A stretch of 49,624 nucleotides of DNA from Oligoflexia bacterium (GTDB lineage Bacteria; Bdellovibrionota_C; UBA2361; JAFLCA01). How positions within the stretch are numbered: the stretch's first letter is position 1; each line of letters starts with the position of its first letter. Shown piece by piece: positions 35,061-43,567 of this stretch. The notes beneath the pieces are model-generated. The model did not search any database and was not told where the DNA came from. It saw nothing but the letters and a program-made list of their open reading frames with translations. The stretch lies in the NCBI GenBank assembly GCA_019694465.1, contig JAIBBV010000023.1:1-49624 (forward strand), read 5' to 3'. The position numbers and the translations under genes were made by a program.

Positions 35061-36896
35061 CTAATATTGCAGAATCAAATTTGAAAACACATCGAACAAG
35101 ACTCTATCACCAAACAGGTTCTCAAAACCCTTATCTGTAACGAGCGCAGAGGCCCCTACCCGTACCTGCACATTGTTGTTAAGAAACGGTCTATATAGCA
35201 GTCCCGAAGAAAAATCGAAGCCAATACTTCGATCAAAGCTACCGTCCTGCCGTACCGCACGTAACACTGAAACATTATCAAATTGTAGGAAGCTGGCGTT
35301 ATTTATGAGCTTCAGTTTTGGAGTAAGTTCAAAATCAACACCAAGATTATAGAGACGCAAACCGGGATTTACGAAGTTTGATTGGCCTTCCTCCTTGCCA
35401 GGACGGAGATCCGGCAGCAAACTACCGGCATTCACCAAGTTGACGCCACCGCCACCAATAAGCGGTATTCCTAAGCGTTGCCAAAAAGACAAATCGCCTC
35501 CGGCAAAGTTCGGATTATCGACGATCGAGTCGAACCCTGTTGCGCGCCCGTCGAATGGATCGTGATCTCCGGATGCCCAAAAAAACGAGGCTCGTAGTCT
35601 AATCCAGTCAATATCATAGGACAGCTCCATGGCTAGCATGGCAGCGTTAATATCAACTTCTTGCCCGGCGATAGGATTATGGCTCTCGCTACCTGTCACA
35701 TAATAAAACGCGGCGGTCGAATTTATGCGTCCTATATGCCCATCGCTGCTAAGGCCGATATATGTAGTTGAAATGTTTTTTGCCCGCTCATCGCCAATTG
35801 GAGCAGGGCGCACTAGAAACCCATTATTGTCGTAGTCATCAGCAAAATCACCTGCACTATCGCGACGGTGCAACACGCTAAATGAAATGCCGTGGCCAGG
35901 TATGGGCAGGTCCTGATGGTAAATGTTGGCCAGAAATACTTGCTCGTGCCTACTATCGAAGGTGTTCAAGCCACTATTAGTGTCTTTGTCTAGGCGCGAA
36001 AACCAAGCTAAATTGTATTGCCAGATATTATTTTCATAGTTTCCAAATAGGCGCACACCAGGTGCTGAGTCAGAGAATACAAAACCTCGAAAATCGCTAA
36101 TGAAATTTTGAATGCCCGCACGCAGGGACAAAAAATCATATCTTTCACTTAAGTCAGCAAGATGGATATCCACAAATGCATCCTGCAACCCCATGTGATT
36201 ATCATCTCGCGTGTTTCCGTACTCAGGGTTGACGCGTAAGACACCAGTTTCCTCGATATCCACGTAATTGTAGTTGAATACGGGAGTCAAGCGGAACTCA
36301 AACTCGGGCGGCTTAAAAGATGTAGCTCCCTTATATAGACTAAAAGATGTGAGCAAGTTCTCGTTTATAATGCCCTGGCGACGCTCACCGAAAGTATCGG
36401 TAGATTCACTAGAGTTTGTACTTGGCCCTCCCACTGGTAGCGGCAGGGCTCTGCGCTCCAAGAGCGTGTCCGAGATGATAGTGCTTTCAAAGAACCATTC
36501 ATGGCCTGGAGCACCGAAAACCGGGATATCTCCCTTTAGTACGTTTTGATTATACGGATCGTAAAATTTTCCCTTATAGAACTGTCGCCAACGATCTGGA
36601 ACTGACACAAAATCCGAAGCTGATGTTTCGTAATTAGGGATAGACTCATACACAAATGGTGGAAACTTGGTTGGTCGGGCATCCTGCCCCGGTATTTGAC
36701 GAGTTTCGCTTTGGGCTTGATTCGCCTTGTCCTCGGCCAGCACCGGCAAGCTGCTAGCTAGGGCGGTCATAATGCACAACGGAGGCACTAGGCTTGCGAA
36801 ATTGGGCAGGCAAATATAACTGGCGATTGAAAACCAATCGCGGCTGCGCGTAAGATCTGATAAGCACTTAACAGCTCGCCGAACACGATACTTCAT
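35061..36896 (-). CDS. Outer-membrane beta-barrel of the cytochrome operon
   Basis: 611 residues. A long basic N terminus precedes a hydrophobic stretch ending SLPVLAED, so the signal is unusually long (about 54 residues). The body alternates aromatic-ending strands (for example FRLTPVFNYNYVDIEE, IWQYNLAWFSRL, IRLRASFFWASGDHDPFDG, FEFRLTPV-like repeats) and ends FSNLILQY with a C-terminal aromatic, as in Bam-inserted barrels. It is too large for a simple 16-strand porin but fits a 20-plus strand conduit barrel. Its ATG overlaps the stop of the HbpS-like gene by four bases, and the decaheme-propeller gene follows. By position it is the sheath of a porin-cytochrome complex. No heme motif of its own. 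Confidence 0.8.
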   Translation of the reverse strand: MKYRVRRAVKCLSDLTRSRDWFSIASYICLPNFASLVPPLCIMTALASSLPVLAEDKANQAQSETRQIPGQDARPTKFPPFVYESIPNYETSASDFVSVPDRWRQFYKGKFYDPYNQNVLKGDIPVFGAPGHEWFFESTIISDTLLERRALPLPVGGPSTNSSESTDTFGERRQGIINENLLTSFSLYKGATSFKPPEFEFRLTPVFNYNYVDIEETGVLRVNPEYGNTRDDNHMGLQDAFVDIHLADLSERYDFLSLRAGIQNFISDFRGFVFSDSAPGVRLFGNYENNIWQYNLAWFSRLDKDTNSGLNTFDSRHEQVFLANIYHQDLPIPGHGISFSVLHRRDSAGDFADDYDNNGFLVRPAPIGDERAKNISTTYIGLSSDGHIGRINSTAAFYYVTGSESHNPIAGQEVDINAAMLAMELSYDIDWIRLRASFFWASGDHDPFDGRATGFDSIVDNPNFAGGDLSFWQRLGIPLIGGGGVNLVNAGSLLPDLRPGKEEGQSNFVNPGLRLYNLGVDFELTPKLKLINNASFLQFDNVSVLRAVRQDGSFDRSIGFDFSSGLLYRPFLNNNVQVRVGASALVTDKGFENLFGDRVLFDVFSNLILQY

Positions 36897-38875
36897 ATGC
36901 CATCACACACGTTCTGTTCTTCGCTTTGAATGAAGGGGGCCTCCGGGCAGTTCACGTAGCGAAGTCTAGTATTGGGTGGGCCCAATTCTAGAGTGTCGGC
37001 CCTGATCCCAATCGGAGCGTTAAATCCAAGCTCGGCGTCTCCCACGTCTGTGTGCCCAGCAAAATCCAAGCCACGCCGACTCGCACCATAGAAGGCAATC
37101 ATATCGTCCTGATCAATTCCATCACCGCTAATACCGATCGCGCCAACTAAAGTGCCATTCCTATATAGAGGGACAGATCCAGGGAATATTTGAATGCCAT
37201 TAGCCAATCGCTTTCCGAGCACAGAAGAATCTGTACATGAATCTGGCAGGCTCTGCGGAGCACTCGGCACTCCTAATGGGGACAGAAGTCGCTGAAAGAT
37301 TAAATCAAGCTGCAAGCCAGTATTAAATGGGCTCCAGCTTCTGCTTGCCCCTGTCGTACCTGGAAAAGGTAGTGATAAGGGGCCATTTGGGTTGCCATTG
37401 ATACCATCAACAAAGAATGGTCGTGCCAAATTTCCAACTGATCGATTAGCGTATGCAATCCCATCGCTAAGAGACGAGGCACTTACGAAGTTTTGCAGCC
37501 TGGCAGTCCAATCATCAAAGGTACCCACCTGGTTGCGCTGCCCAACTGCACGAAGTTTGGCTGCGGCATCAGGAGAACTGAAGAACGCTGCTGTGCGGGC
37601 CTTTTGCAGTGCCACATCAATACCAAAAACCGGCGCATCTTGAGAGCGGGTGAAGCCGAGTGCATTCCCTTGCCTATCAACAACCCAGATCGACACCCGT
37701 GCAGCAGTATCAAGCGGGCGCCTAATAGCGGCACGGGCGCGAGCCGCGGTCAATAGAGCAGAGTCCAGGAGCGCATCAACTTCTGTCACGCCTAACCCAG
37801 CCACCGCCCCAACAGCTAGACCTGCGCGTGTCGGATAGCGGGGCGAGCCATCAGAAAATACAAGCGACGCAGAAGGAACGCCAGCACGTACGGTAAGAGC
37901 TATCCCTGAATCTAAGCTACCGAAAACTACGCCGGCACGAATTGATGTTGTAGAAAATTCCGGAATAACTTGGATTTGCGTAGAATCGAGTTCCGGCAAA
38001 GGTGAGTCGAGTTGCTCAAGCTCGCCTGGCTGTACGTCGCTATAACGGAGGGACTTTCCACCAGCAAATATGTTGGAGGCCACTCTCTCCGCTGGCGCAA
38101 AAAACCCAATAGCTGCGTACAAAGCTACTTCTTCTTCAGGACTTGTATCTATATCCTGAATATTCCGATCAAGCCCGTAGACGCCATCGAATTCAACTCC
38201 AATGCCACCTACTAGATCGCCCTGCTTATATAAAGGGAATCCACCTGGGTCGGCTGAAAGCCCCAGCGGCAAAGCTCGCGGGCCAATCCCACCGCCCAAG
38301 TTAAATTTTCCACCGGAAGCCAATGAACCAGCAGCACCCCTATCGCGCACAGTCACATCACTGCAACTTAACTGCGAGAATTGAACGCCAAAAAGCGGCC
38401 CACCAGGCTGATTCAACTCACCCGGATTGAAATTCTCTTGGATAATCTGGCTAGCGGTACGGGTAGAAAACGCGTTTCCCTGACTACTAAGATATGCGCC
38501 GGTTCCTGCCTTAGAGATCGCAGCCAAAGTGCTAGGCACCACCGCACCTTCCAAGCCCCCAACTGCCGAGAGTTGTCCATCGAACCGAGTTGTAGACGCT
38601 GCTCCATCCATGGCATAGACAGCCAGGACATTTCCTACTCTATCTAATACTGCAAATGTAGCCGCAACTCCCAATTTCTGCGCGCCGGCAAGACCTTGCT
38701 GAAGAATCAAGCGTACATCGTCAACGCTTAGCGCCTGCCCCGCGCAAGAGCCATCACAACCAAAATCAGCAGCTGAGTCTCCTTCTCCCCTTCCAGCGCT
38801 GCCGCCTCCACAGCCACTCAGGGGGATAGCTAACGCTAGGGCAGCTAACAGCAATTGCGGAATTCGCGCTTTCAT
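36893..38875 (-). CDS. Lipoprotein with two HbpS/GlcG-type heme-binding domains
   Basis: 660 residues. The signal KARIPQLLLAALALAIPLSG ends in a lipobox Cys (LSGC), followed by a Gly/Ser linker. Domain 1 (about 45-255) has LSVDDVRLILQQGLAGAQKLG, AVLDRVGNVLAVYAM, then SQGNAFSTRTASQII and GDLVGGIGVEFDG. Domain 2 (about 365-625) repeats VDALLDSALLTAARARAAI, IWVVDRQGNALGFTR, and NGTLVGAIGISGDGIDQDD. These are the strand and helix landmarks of the HbpS/GlcG (DUF336) fold, which binds heme or iron. Four-base overlaps on both sides tie it to the decaheme cytochrome and the barrel. A role as a heme-holding or electron-relay protein at the outer membrane is inference. Confidence 0.85.
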   Translation of the reverse strand: MKARIPQLLLAALALAIPLSGCGGGSAGRGEGDSAADFGCDGSCAGQALSVDDVRLILQQGLAGAQKLGVAATFAVLDRVGNVLAVYAMDGAASTTRFDGQLSAVGGLEGAVVPSTLAAISKAGTGAYLSSQGNAFSTRTASQIIQENFNPGELNQPGGPLFGVQFSQLSCSDVTVRDRGAAGSLASGGKFNLGGGIGPRALPLGLSADPGGFPLYKQGDLVGGIGVEFDGVYGLDRNIQDIDTSPEEEVALYAAIGFFAPAERVASNIFAGGKSLRYSDVQPGELEQLDSPLPELDSTQIQVIPEFSTTSIRAGVVFGSLDSGIALTVRAGVPSASLVFSDGSPRYPTRAGLAVGAVAGLGVTEVDALLDSALLTAARARAAIRRPLDTAARVSIWVVDRQGNALGFTRSQDAPVFGIDVALQKARTAAFFSSPDAAAKLRAVGQRNQVGTFDDWTARLQNFVSASSLSDGIAYANRSVGNLARPFFVDGINGNPNGPLSLPFPGTTGASRSWSPFNTGLQLDLIFQRLLSPLGVPSAPQSLPDSCTDSSVLGKRLANGIQIFPGSVPLYRNGTLVGAIGISGDGIDQDDMIAFYGASRRGLDFAGHTDVGDAELGFNAPIGIRADTLELGPPNTRLRYVNCPEAPFIQSEEQNVCDGI

Positions 38876-40212
38876 TGCCGACGCAGCTCCTTTACTATCT
38901 CATTTATCCTGCGCTTGTCAGATGCTGGCAATCCTTGGGGTTCATGATACGAGTGGCACGTGATACAGTCTGTACTCGCTGAGCCAGCATGCATGTCACT
39001 GCGATGGCACTCTAAGCAAACTGCCTTCTCAGGCATCAAGACATCGCTAGAGCGAGTGGAATCATGCACGCCACTATGGCACTCTTCACACATAACTTCC
39101 TCATGCCCACTGTGACTAAACACGCTCTTTGGCATCCATGTGCTGGGGATACGCGGTTTTTCGATAGTAAATGCACTTATCTGTCCAGAGTTTAGAGACT
39201 CAGGACTCTCACTTCGTTCACTAGTTTCGTGGCACAGTAGGCAGGCAGTTCGCGTGAAAAGCTCTCGCTCTGCCTTACGAGCCTCGTCCTCTACACTGGC
39301 GCGAGTGAAGGCATTTTTCGATGCTTCGACTAAGCGCGATTCTTGGCCAGGTCGAGAGCGTTCAAAGCCGGCTGGAAGAGTGGCTTCCTCGGCTCCAAGG
39401 AATAACTTGGAATATTCAGCGTATAGAAACTTATAGACTAGGTCAGGCGAGCCATGCGGCACTTCACGTCCTGGCAAGCGCGGGTCAAACTCTAGGCCGT
39501 GACAGATTTTGCACTGCTTCTCCATATTAACTGGTTGCATAACTTTGCCGTCTGCTGTCGAGACGTGACAATCGCGACACTGCAAATTCACCTTGCCATC
39601 TTGGCCACGCAAACCAGGCTTTAGGTGCAACTTATGATTAAGCTTAATATGCGATTCATCGACTAATTTGCCCTTGTCAGCCAGAGAAACCAGCTGAAAA
39701 TCATGCGCCCCACTTGGCAGCGCCACACGAAACTCTGGATGTGCTGCCCAACTTGCAACAGCTAGCGAACTATCTCCCTGCTTACTAGCGTGGCAACTAG
39801 TACACAGCGCCGATTCACGCGGAGAAAGGCGCTCTGGCTCAGAACCATCATGCTCCTGATGACAATCCACACAGGAGTGCTTAAAAACCTCATTTCGTCG
39901 ATGAGGGTCTTTCAGACTTTCCCCATGTTTGGTGAGTGCATGGCAACGCATGCAAGCATTATCGTTAATTTTGCTAAAGTCGCCTGCGTGACATGCAGAG
40001 CAGTTGTTGGAAAGCATTGCATGTGCACGTGACATTTCCCCAGTAGCCCAAGTGCGCTTATTGGAACTGACAAACGGCAAAATGCCAAAAAGCCCAAGCA
40101 CCAGCAAGGCCAACGCGATACTCAAGAAAGCCTTGCTTGGCAAAAGAGTAGATAGCGAAAGGCGCCCTAGCGTCTTGTCTGAATCTCCTCCTTTATCCTC
40201 TGTCTGCGCCAT
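38872..40212 (-). CDS. Membrane-anchored decaheme cytochrome c
   Basis: 446 residues. One N-terminal membrane helix (AFLSIALALLVLGLFGILPFV, about 29-49) leaves the rest in the periplasm. Ten CxxCH motifs: CSACH, CMRCH, CVDCH, CTSCH, CRDCH, CKICH, CLLCH, CEECH, CLECH, CITCH. The layout (cytoplasmic tail, one helix, heme domains) is that of quinol-side multiheme cytochromes such as NapC/NirT relatives, though longer. It lies six bases after the b-type cytochrome-like gene and overlaps the HbpS-like gene by four bases. It would take electrons from the inner-membrane b-type protein and pass them across the periplasm. Confidence 0.93.
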   Translation of the reverse strand: MAQTEDKGGDSDKTLGRLSLSTLLPSKAFLSIALALLVLGLFGILPFVSSNKRTWATGEMSRAHAMLSNNCSACHAGDFSKINDNACMRCHALTKHGESLKDPHRRNEVFKHSCVDCHQEHDGSEPERLSPRESALCTSCHASKQGDSSLAVASWAAHPEFRVALPSGAHDFQLVSLADKGKLVDESHIKLNHKLHLKPGLRGQDGKVNLQCRDCHVSTADGKVMQPVNMEKQCKICHGLEFDPRLPGREVPHGSPDLVYKFLYAEYSKLFLGAEEATLPAGFERSRPGQESRLVEASKNAFTRASVEDEARKAERELFTRTACLLCHETSERSESPESLNSGQISAFTIEKPRIPSTWMPKSVFSHSGHEEVMCEECHSGVHDSTRSSDVLMPEKAVCLECHRSDMHAGSASTDCITCHSYHEPQGLPASDKRRINEIVKELRRQ

Positions 40213-40218
40213 GTAGCC

Positions 40219-41046
40219 TCAACGATACAAAAAGACCACCAGTATGTGCGTCGCCAACGCAGCCAACAAAGCAAAGGATACAGGCAAATGCACATACAAC
40301 CAAAGCTGAAGGCGCGACACCGCCGCCACATCAGCTTGCAGTTGGATAGCTAACTGTCGCTTCTTGGCCAGGTGCGCCAGCAGCTGCAACCCGGCCTTCT
40401 GCTCCTGCTCAGACAACTTCGCTAAAATCTCGGCCTCACGAGCACGATTCGGTTCGGGCACAAGCTTGCCACGCCTACACGACCAAACATCTGGCTCGAA
40501 TGGAAAGTCAGCTACCGCAAGCAACTGCTTCACTCCTTCCCCGCCAGCGCTGGCAGTTGCCAAGACCTCCCGCTCAACTTGCCGTAAAGTGTTGAGGATT
40601 TCCTTAAAAGTTCCACCACCGCGGTGAACACGCAACGCCGGGGCAAGCCCCACGTAGCACACCGCTCCATAAACGCCGCTAAGTATTACAACCAGCATCA
40701 GCACATATGCGAGAGTGTGCACGTTTATCCCGAAGCTGAAGGCACAGTGTAACGGAACGATAATGGCTAAAGCCACGCCTAGCCAAACATGCGCAGCTAG
40801 CCACCCCTGCACAGTCCCACTTGTCGAATAATAGGAACGTTTACGAACGCCAAAGTACATCAAGTAAAGGATGCCCGCGGCCGCTAAAAATCCATAGATC
40901 CAGCCCAGCCAAGAGTTGCCGCTACGTCCGCCAATTGGATGATCGAACAAATAGAGTATGGCAAGTAGCACCACCAGCGCGAGGTTTATCCACATCCAAC
41001 GCCGATTCTTATACCCGAGAAAGTTCTCCATTGCGACTCGCCTCAC
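40219..41046 (-). CDS. Membrane cytochrome b-like subunit
   Basis: 275 residues. GTG 41046 overlaps the upstream stop by four bases; ATG 41031 is an alternative. About five hydrophobic helices: MWINLALVVLLAILYLF, WLGWIYGFLAAAGILYLMYF, AAHVWLGVALAIIVPLHCAF, LAYVLMLVVILSGVYGAVCY and, after a cytoplasmic-looking coiled stretch of about 100 residues, YVHLPVSFALLAALATHILV. Histidines are paired in helix 3 (AAH, LHC) and the last helix (YVH, ATH), a spacing that could hold two b hemes across the membrane. It would link the cytoplasmic flavin/FeS protein to the periplasmic cytochrome. Confidence 0.8.
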   Translation of the reverse strand: MRRVAMENFLGYKNRRWMWINLALVVLLAILYLFDHPIGGRSGNSWLGWIYGFLAAAGILYLMYFGVRKRSYYSTSGTVQGWLAAHVWLGVALAIIVPLHCAFSFGINVHTLAYVLMLVVILSGVYGAVCYVGLAPALRVHRGGGTFKEILNTLRQVEREVLATASAGGEGVKQLLAVADFPFEPDVWSCRRGKLVPEPNRAREAEILAKLSEQEQKAGLQLLAHLAKKRQLAIQLQADVAAVSRLQLWLYVHLPVSFALLAALATHILVVFLYR

Positions 41047-43391
41047 CGCTTCTCTGCAAGTATAGCCAGCATTCGTGACGGATTAACGCGCATGGCTGCT
41101 CCAGTCGGGCAGGCGCGCACACAAGCGGGTCCACCACTCAAACTACTACAAAGATCGCACTTGCCGGCCTTAGCTGGTCCGTGATGTTCATCAGACTTAA
41201 TTTTCCGGAAGAGAGAGAAAAGCGAGAAGCCAGAGCTAGTCTCATCCTGATACACCATGCGAATAACTCCGTATGGGCAATTACGAACACAGTTACCACA
41301 GCCAATGCAGCAATCACGAATTACCACTTCACCGTTGGGCATACGCGTCAAAGCATCCGGCGGGCAATCGAGCATGCAGAGTGGATTTTCACAATGCCGG
41401 CATGAAACAGGTATCTGAATCGAGGCAAAACTTTTTCCGCCCTTACGATCCAAACGGGAATATCCTCCGTGCGTAGCAGCACACGCAGATTCGCAATTAT
41501 CACAGCCAACGCAGCGATCGGAATCAATCAGCAAAAAGTTATCTGCGTCCGTAACCCCTTGGGCCATCATAAAGTCGAGGACACTTCCTAGCTGAGGGTC
41601 AACAGGCATAGAAGCATTTTCCAACTCTCGACTGCGAGCCAAAGCTGTAAGTCTATGGCGTGCCGCCTGATTCGATTTTAATATCTCCAGAAAATCACTT
41701 TTCTGAATTGCCACCACTTCGCAAGGCACCACCGCCGCCACGCTTGCACTGCGAGGCTGAGGCTCCTCACTAAGCAACGCCATCTCTCCGACAATGCTGC
41801 CAGCTGGCAAATAGGTCTGTGTGACTTCTTGCCCGGTGGGATGACGCCGCGACACCTTTACTGAACCCTTTCGAATAAAATACAGCACATCACCAATCTC
41901 ACCTTGCTTAAACAAGGCTTCACCTTTCTTAAAGTGCCTGTACTGGGCCCGACTCACTACAGCTTGCAGCACGCTTCGCGATACCTCAGGGAAAACTGAC
42001 GTCTCAAGTGCTCGCAGTAGGAAAGCCTTATCGATTTCGCGCTTAACGCTTGCTACTGAATTCACAAGTTTTAAAACTTGCTTGCGCGGGCTTTCGATCA
42101 AAGTACATCGACCACACGCTCTAACGGTGGCAGTACGGCGCCGACCCGACATCAGGCCCATTTCACCAAAGTACGATCCTGTTTGTAGCTTTATGCCGTC
42201 TGCTAAATGCGGCACTTCAATCTGAACTTCCCCCTCAACAATAGAGAAAAATGTGTCTGTGTAGTCATTACGTTGGAATACTATTTCTCCATCTTTTAGC
42301 ACTCGAACAGTTGACTCGATTATCAACTCACGGAACTGCGCTTCTGAGAGATCGGACCACAGCGGCAAAGCCGATCGAATGGTTTGTAGTTTCTGAGCGC
42401 TCGAGCCTGGCAACACTGCCAACTTTTCATCAACTAGCACTTGATCCGCAGGCTCAACAGCATGACCTAGAATATGCTCGATTACTTCATAACCCTGATT
42501 TATAGCCTGCTTAATTAGCGGATAACCGATAAGCGCACCCAGAATATACAAGCCAGGAACATTTGATTCATAGCGTGCAGTAACAATTGGCACAGCCGCC
42601 GCATCAGCGCTGGGGAATTGAATTCCACAGGATTCCAGAAACTTACGTGGGAGTATACAACCCAAACGCGCGATAAGATGATCACAAGCTACCGATTCTT
42701 CGCCCTGGGGTGTATTTAGAACAACTATGCCAGGTTCAAGTCGAGCGACTTCAGAGTTGGCGTACATACGGACCTTCTGAGCCCGAATTGCATCCATGAT
42801 TTTGGCCGAGTTGGCATCTTTTGCACGTGGAAAGTCATCCCCGCGGTTCACGATACTTACGTTGTTGCCGTCAGAGAGGCCCAGCGCGTTCTCAATCGCC
42901 GCATCGCCTGCACCTACGACAATAATATCTTTGCCCTGGAATTGGTCTGGATCCGAAAGAGTATATGCCACCACCGGAGCGGCTTCGCCGGGAACACCAA
43001 GTTTACGCGGACTCCCCTGAACTCCAATTGCGAGGATCACGTGTTTTGCCGTGCAGATTACTTCCTTACTGGAGATCTCAAAATGCTCCCCAATCTTCTT
43101 AATCGCGGCAACTTCGGCCCGACGAACATTAATCGCACAAGCAGCAACTGCCTTATTCCAGGCATCCAAAATTTGTTCACGCGTACCAGCTTGGAACGGG
43201 ATTTGACCACGCAGTGGTAACTTCCCAGGCTCAGCCATCACAAATTTACGCAGCTGATAATCGTAAATCGTATTTCCAATTTCGCGGCGTTCGATCAGAA
43301 CATGGGAAAGCTTATGCTGTGCAGCGTTTGCCGCTGCAGCCAGTCCGGCAGGTCCAGCTCCAATTATTGCTACTTCAAAGTGATCTGCCAT
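41043..43391 (-). CDS. Flavoprotein oxidoreductase fused to two cNMP-binding domains and four 4Fe-4S motifs
   Basis: 782 residues, no signal, cytoplasmic. Domain 1 (1-315): thioredoxin-reductase/ferredoxin-NADP-reductase fold with FAD motif GAGPAG (11-16) and dinucleotide motif VVGAGDAAIE (158-167); the GxGxxA form favours NADPH. There is no CxxC disulfide. Domains 2 and 3 (about 345-445 and 465-575): cyclic-nucleotide-binding cassettes with GEMGL...RRTA (409-421) and GEMAL...RSAS (535-550), each keeping the phosphate-binding Arg. Domain 4 (about 620-780): ferredoxin motifs at C627/630/633/637, C664/667/672/676, C695/698/701/705 and C745/748/757/761, as in DmsB/HybA-type subunits. It is the first gene of the operon. 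It should take electrons from NAD(P)H and feed the b-type subunit, with cAMP or cGMP probably gating it. Confidence 0.92.
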   Translation of the reverse strand: MADHFEVAIIGAGPAGLAAAANAAQHKLSHVLIERREIGNTIYDYQLRKFVMAEPGKLPLRGQIPFQAGTREQILDAWNKAVAACAINVRRAEVAAIKKIGEHFEISSKEVICTAKHVILAIGVQGSPRKLGVPGEAAPVVAYTLSDPDQFQGKDIIVVGAGDAAIENALGLSDGNNVSIVNRGDDFPRAKDANSAKIMDAIRAQKVRMYANSEVARLEPGIVVLNTPQGEESVACDHLIARLGCILPRKFLESCGIQFPSADAAAVPIVTARYESNVPGLYILGALIGYPLIKQAINQGYEVIEHILGHAVEPADQVLVDEKLAVLPGSSAQKLQTIRSALPLWSDLSEAQFRELIIESTVRVLKDGEIVFQRNDYTDTFFSIVEGEVQIEVPHLADGIKLQTGSYFGEMGLMSGRRRTATVRACGRCTLIESPRKQVLKLVNSVASVKREIDKAFLLRALETSVFPEVSRSVLQAVVSRAQYRHFKKGEALFKQGEIGDVLYFIRKGSVKVSRRHPTGQEVTQTYLPAGSIVGEMALLSEEPQPRSASVAAVVPCEVVAIQKSDFLEILKSNQAARHRLTALARSRELENASMPVDPQLGSVLDFMMAQGVTDADNFLLIDSDRCVGCDNCESACAATHGGYSRLDRKGGKSFASIQIPVSCRHCENPLCMLDCPPDALTRMPNGEVVIRDCCIGCGNCVRNCPYGVIRMVYQDETSSGFSLFSLFRKIKSDEHHGPAKAGKCDLCSSLSGGPACVRACPTGAAMRVNPSRMLAILAEKR

Positions 43392-43567
43392 TCGCCAGGC
43401 TTCCGCACTGCCAGAGAAGGAACGAGTTTAAGTGATCCTGGGCGAAACTAGCTCCACCCACTGCAAATGCAGCTTACCTCTAGGCATGGTATGCCATCAA
43501 GATGATTGCGCAAAGTGAAGCGATGTCATTGTCATTCCCGCTAGGGAGTTTGGCCAAGATGTGATAC
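43392..43567. promoter_or_regulatory. Divergent regulatory region of the cytochrome operons
   Basis: 176 bases between the flavoprotein start (minus) and the pentaheme cytochrome start (plus). Two short perfect dyads stand out: CTGCA/TGCAG at 43461-43472 and GGCAT-GGT-ATGCC at 43483-43495. They could be operators shared by both transcripts. No clean -10/-35 pair or CRP/FNR consensus is visible. Confidence 0.4.

Noticed and set aside
36893..38875. TTGAS in the HbpS-like lipoprotein as an ApbE flavinylation site
   Set aside because: The required Asp three residues before the Thr is absent (Pro is there).
43500..43545. CRP-type site in the divergent cytochrome promoter region
   Set aside because: AGTGA and TCATT occur, but the spacing is seven instead of six and neither half matches well.
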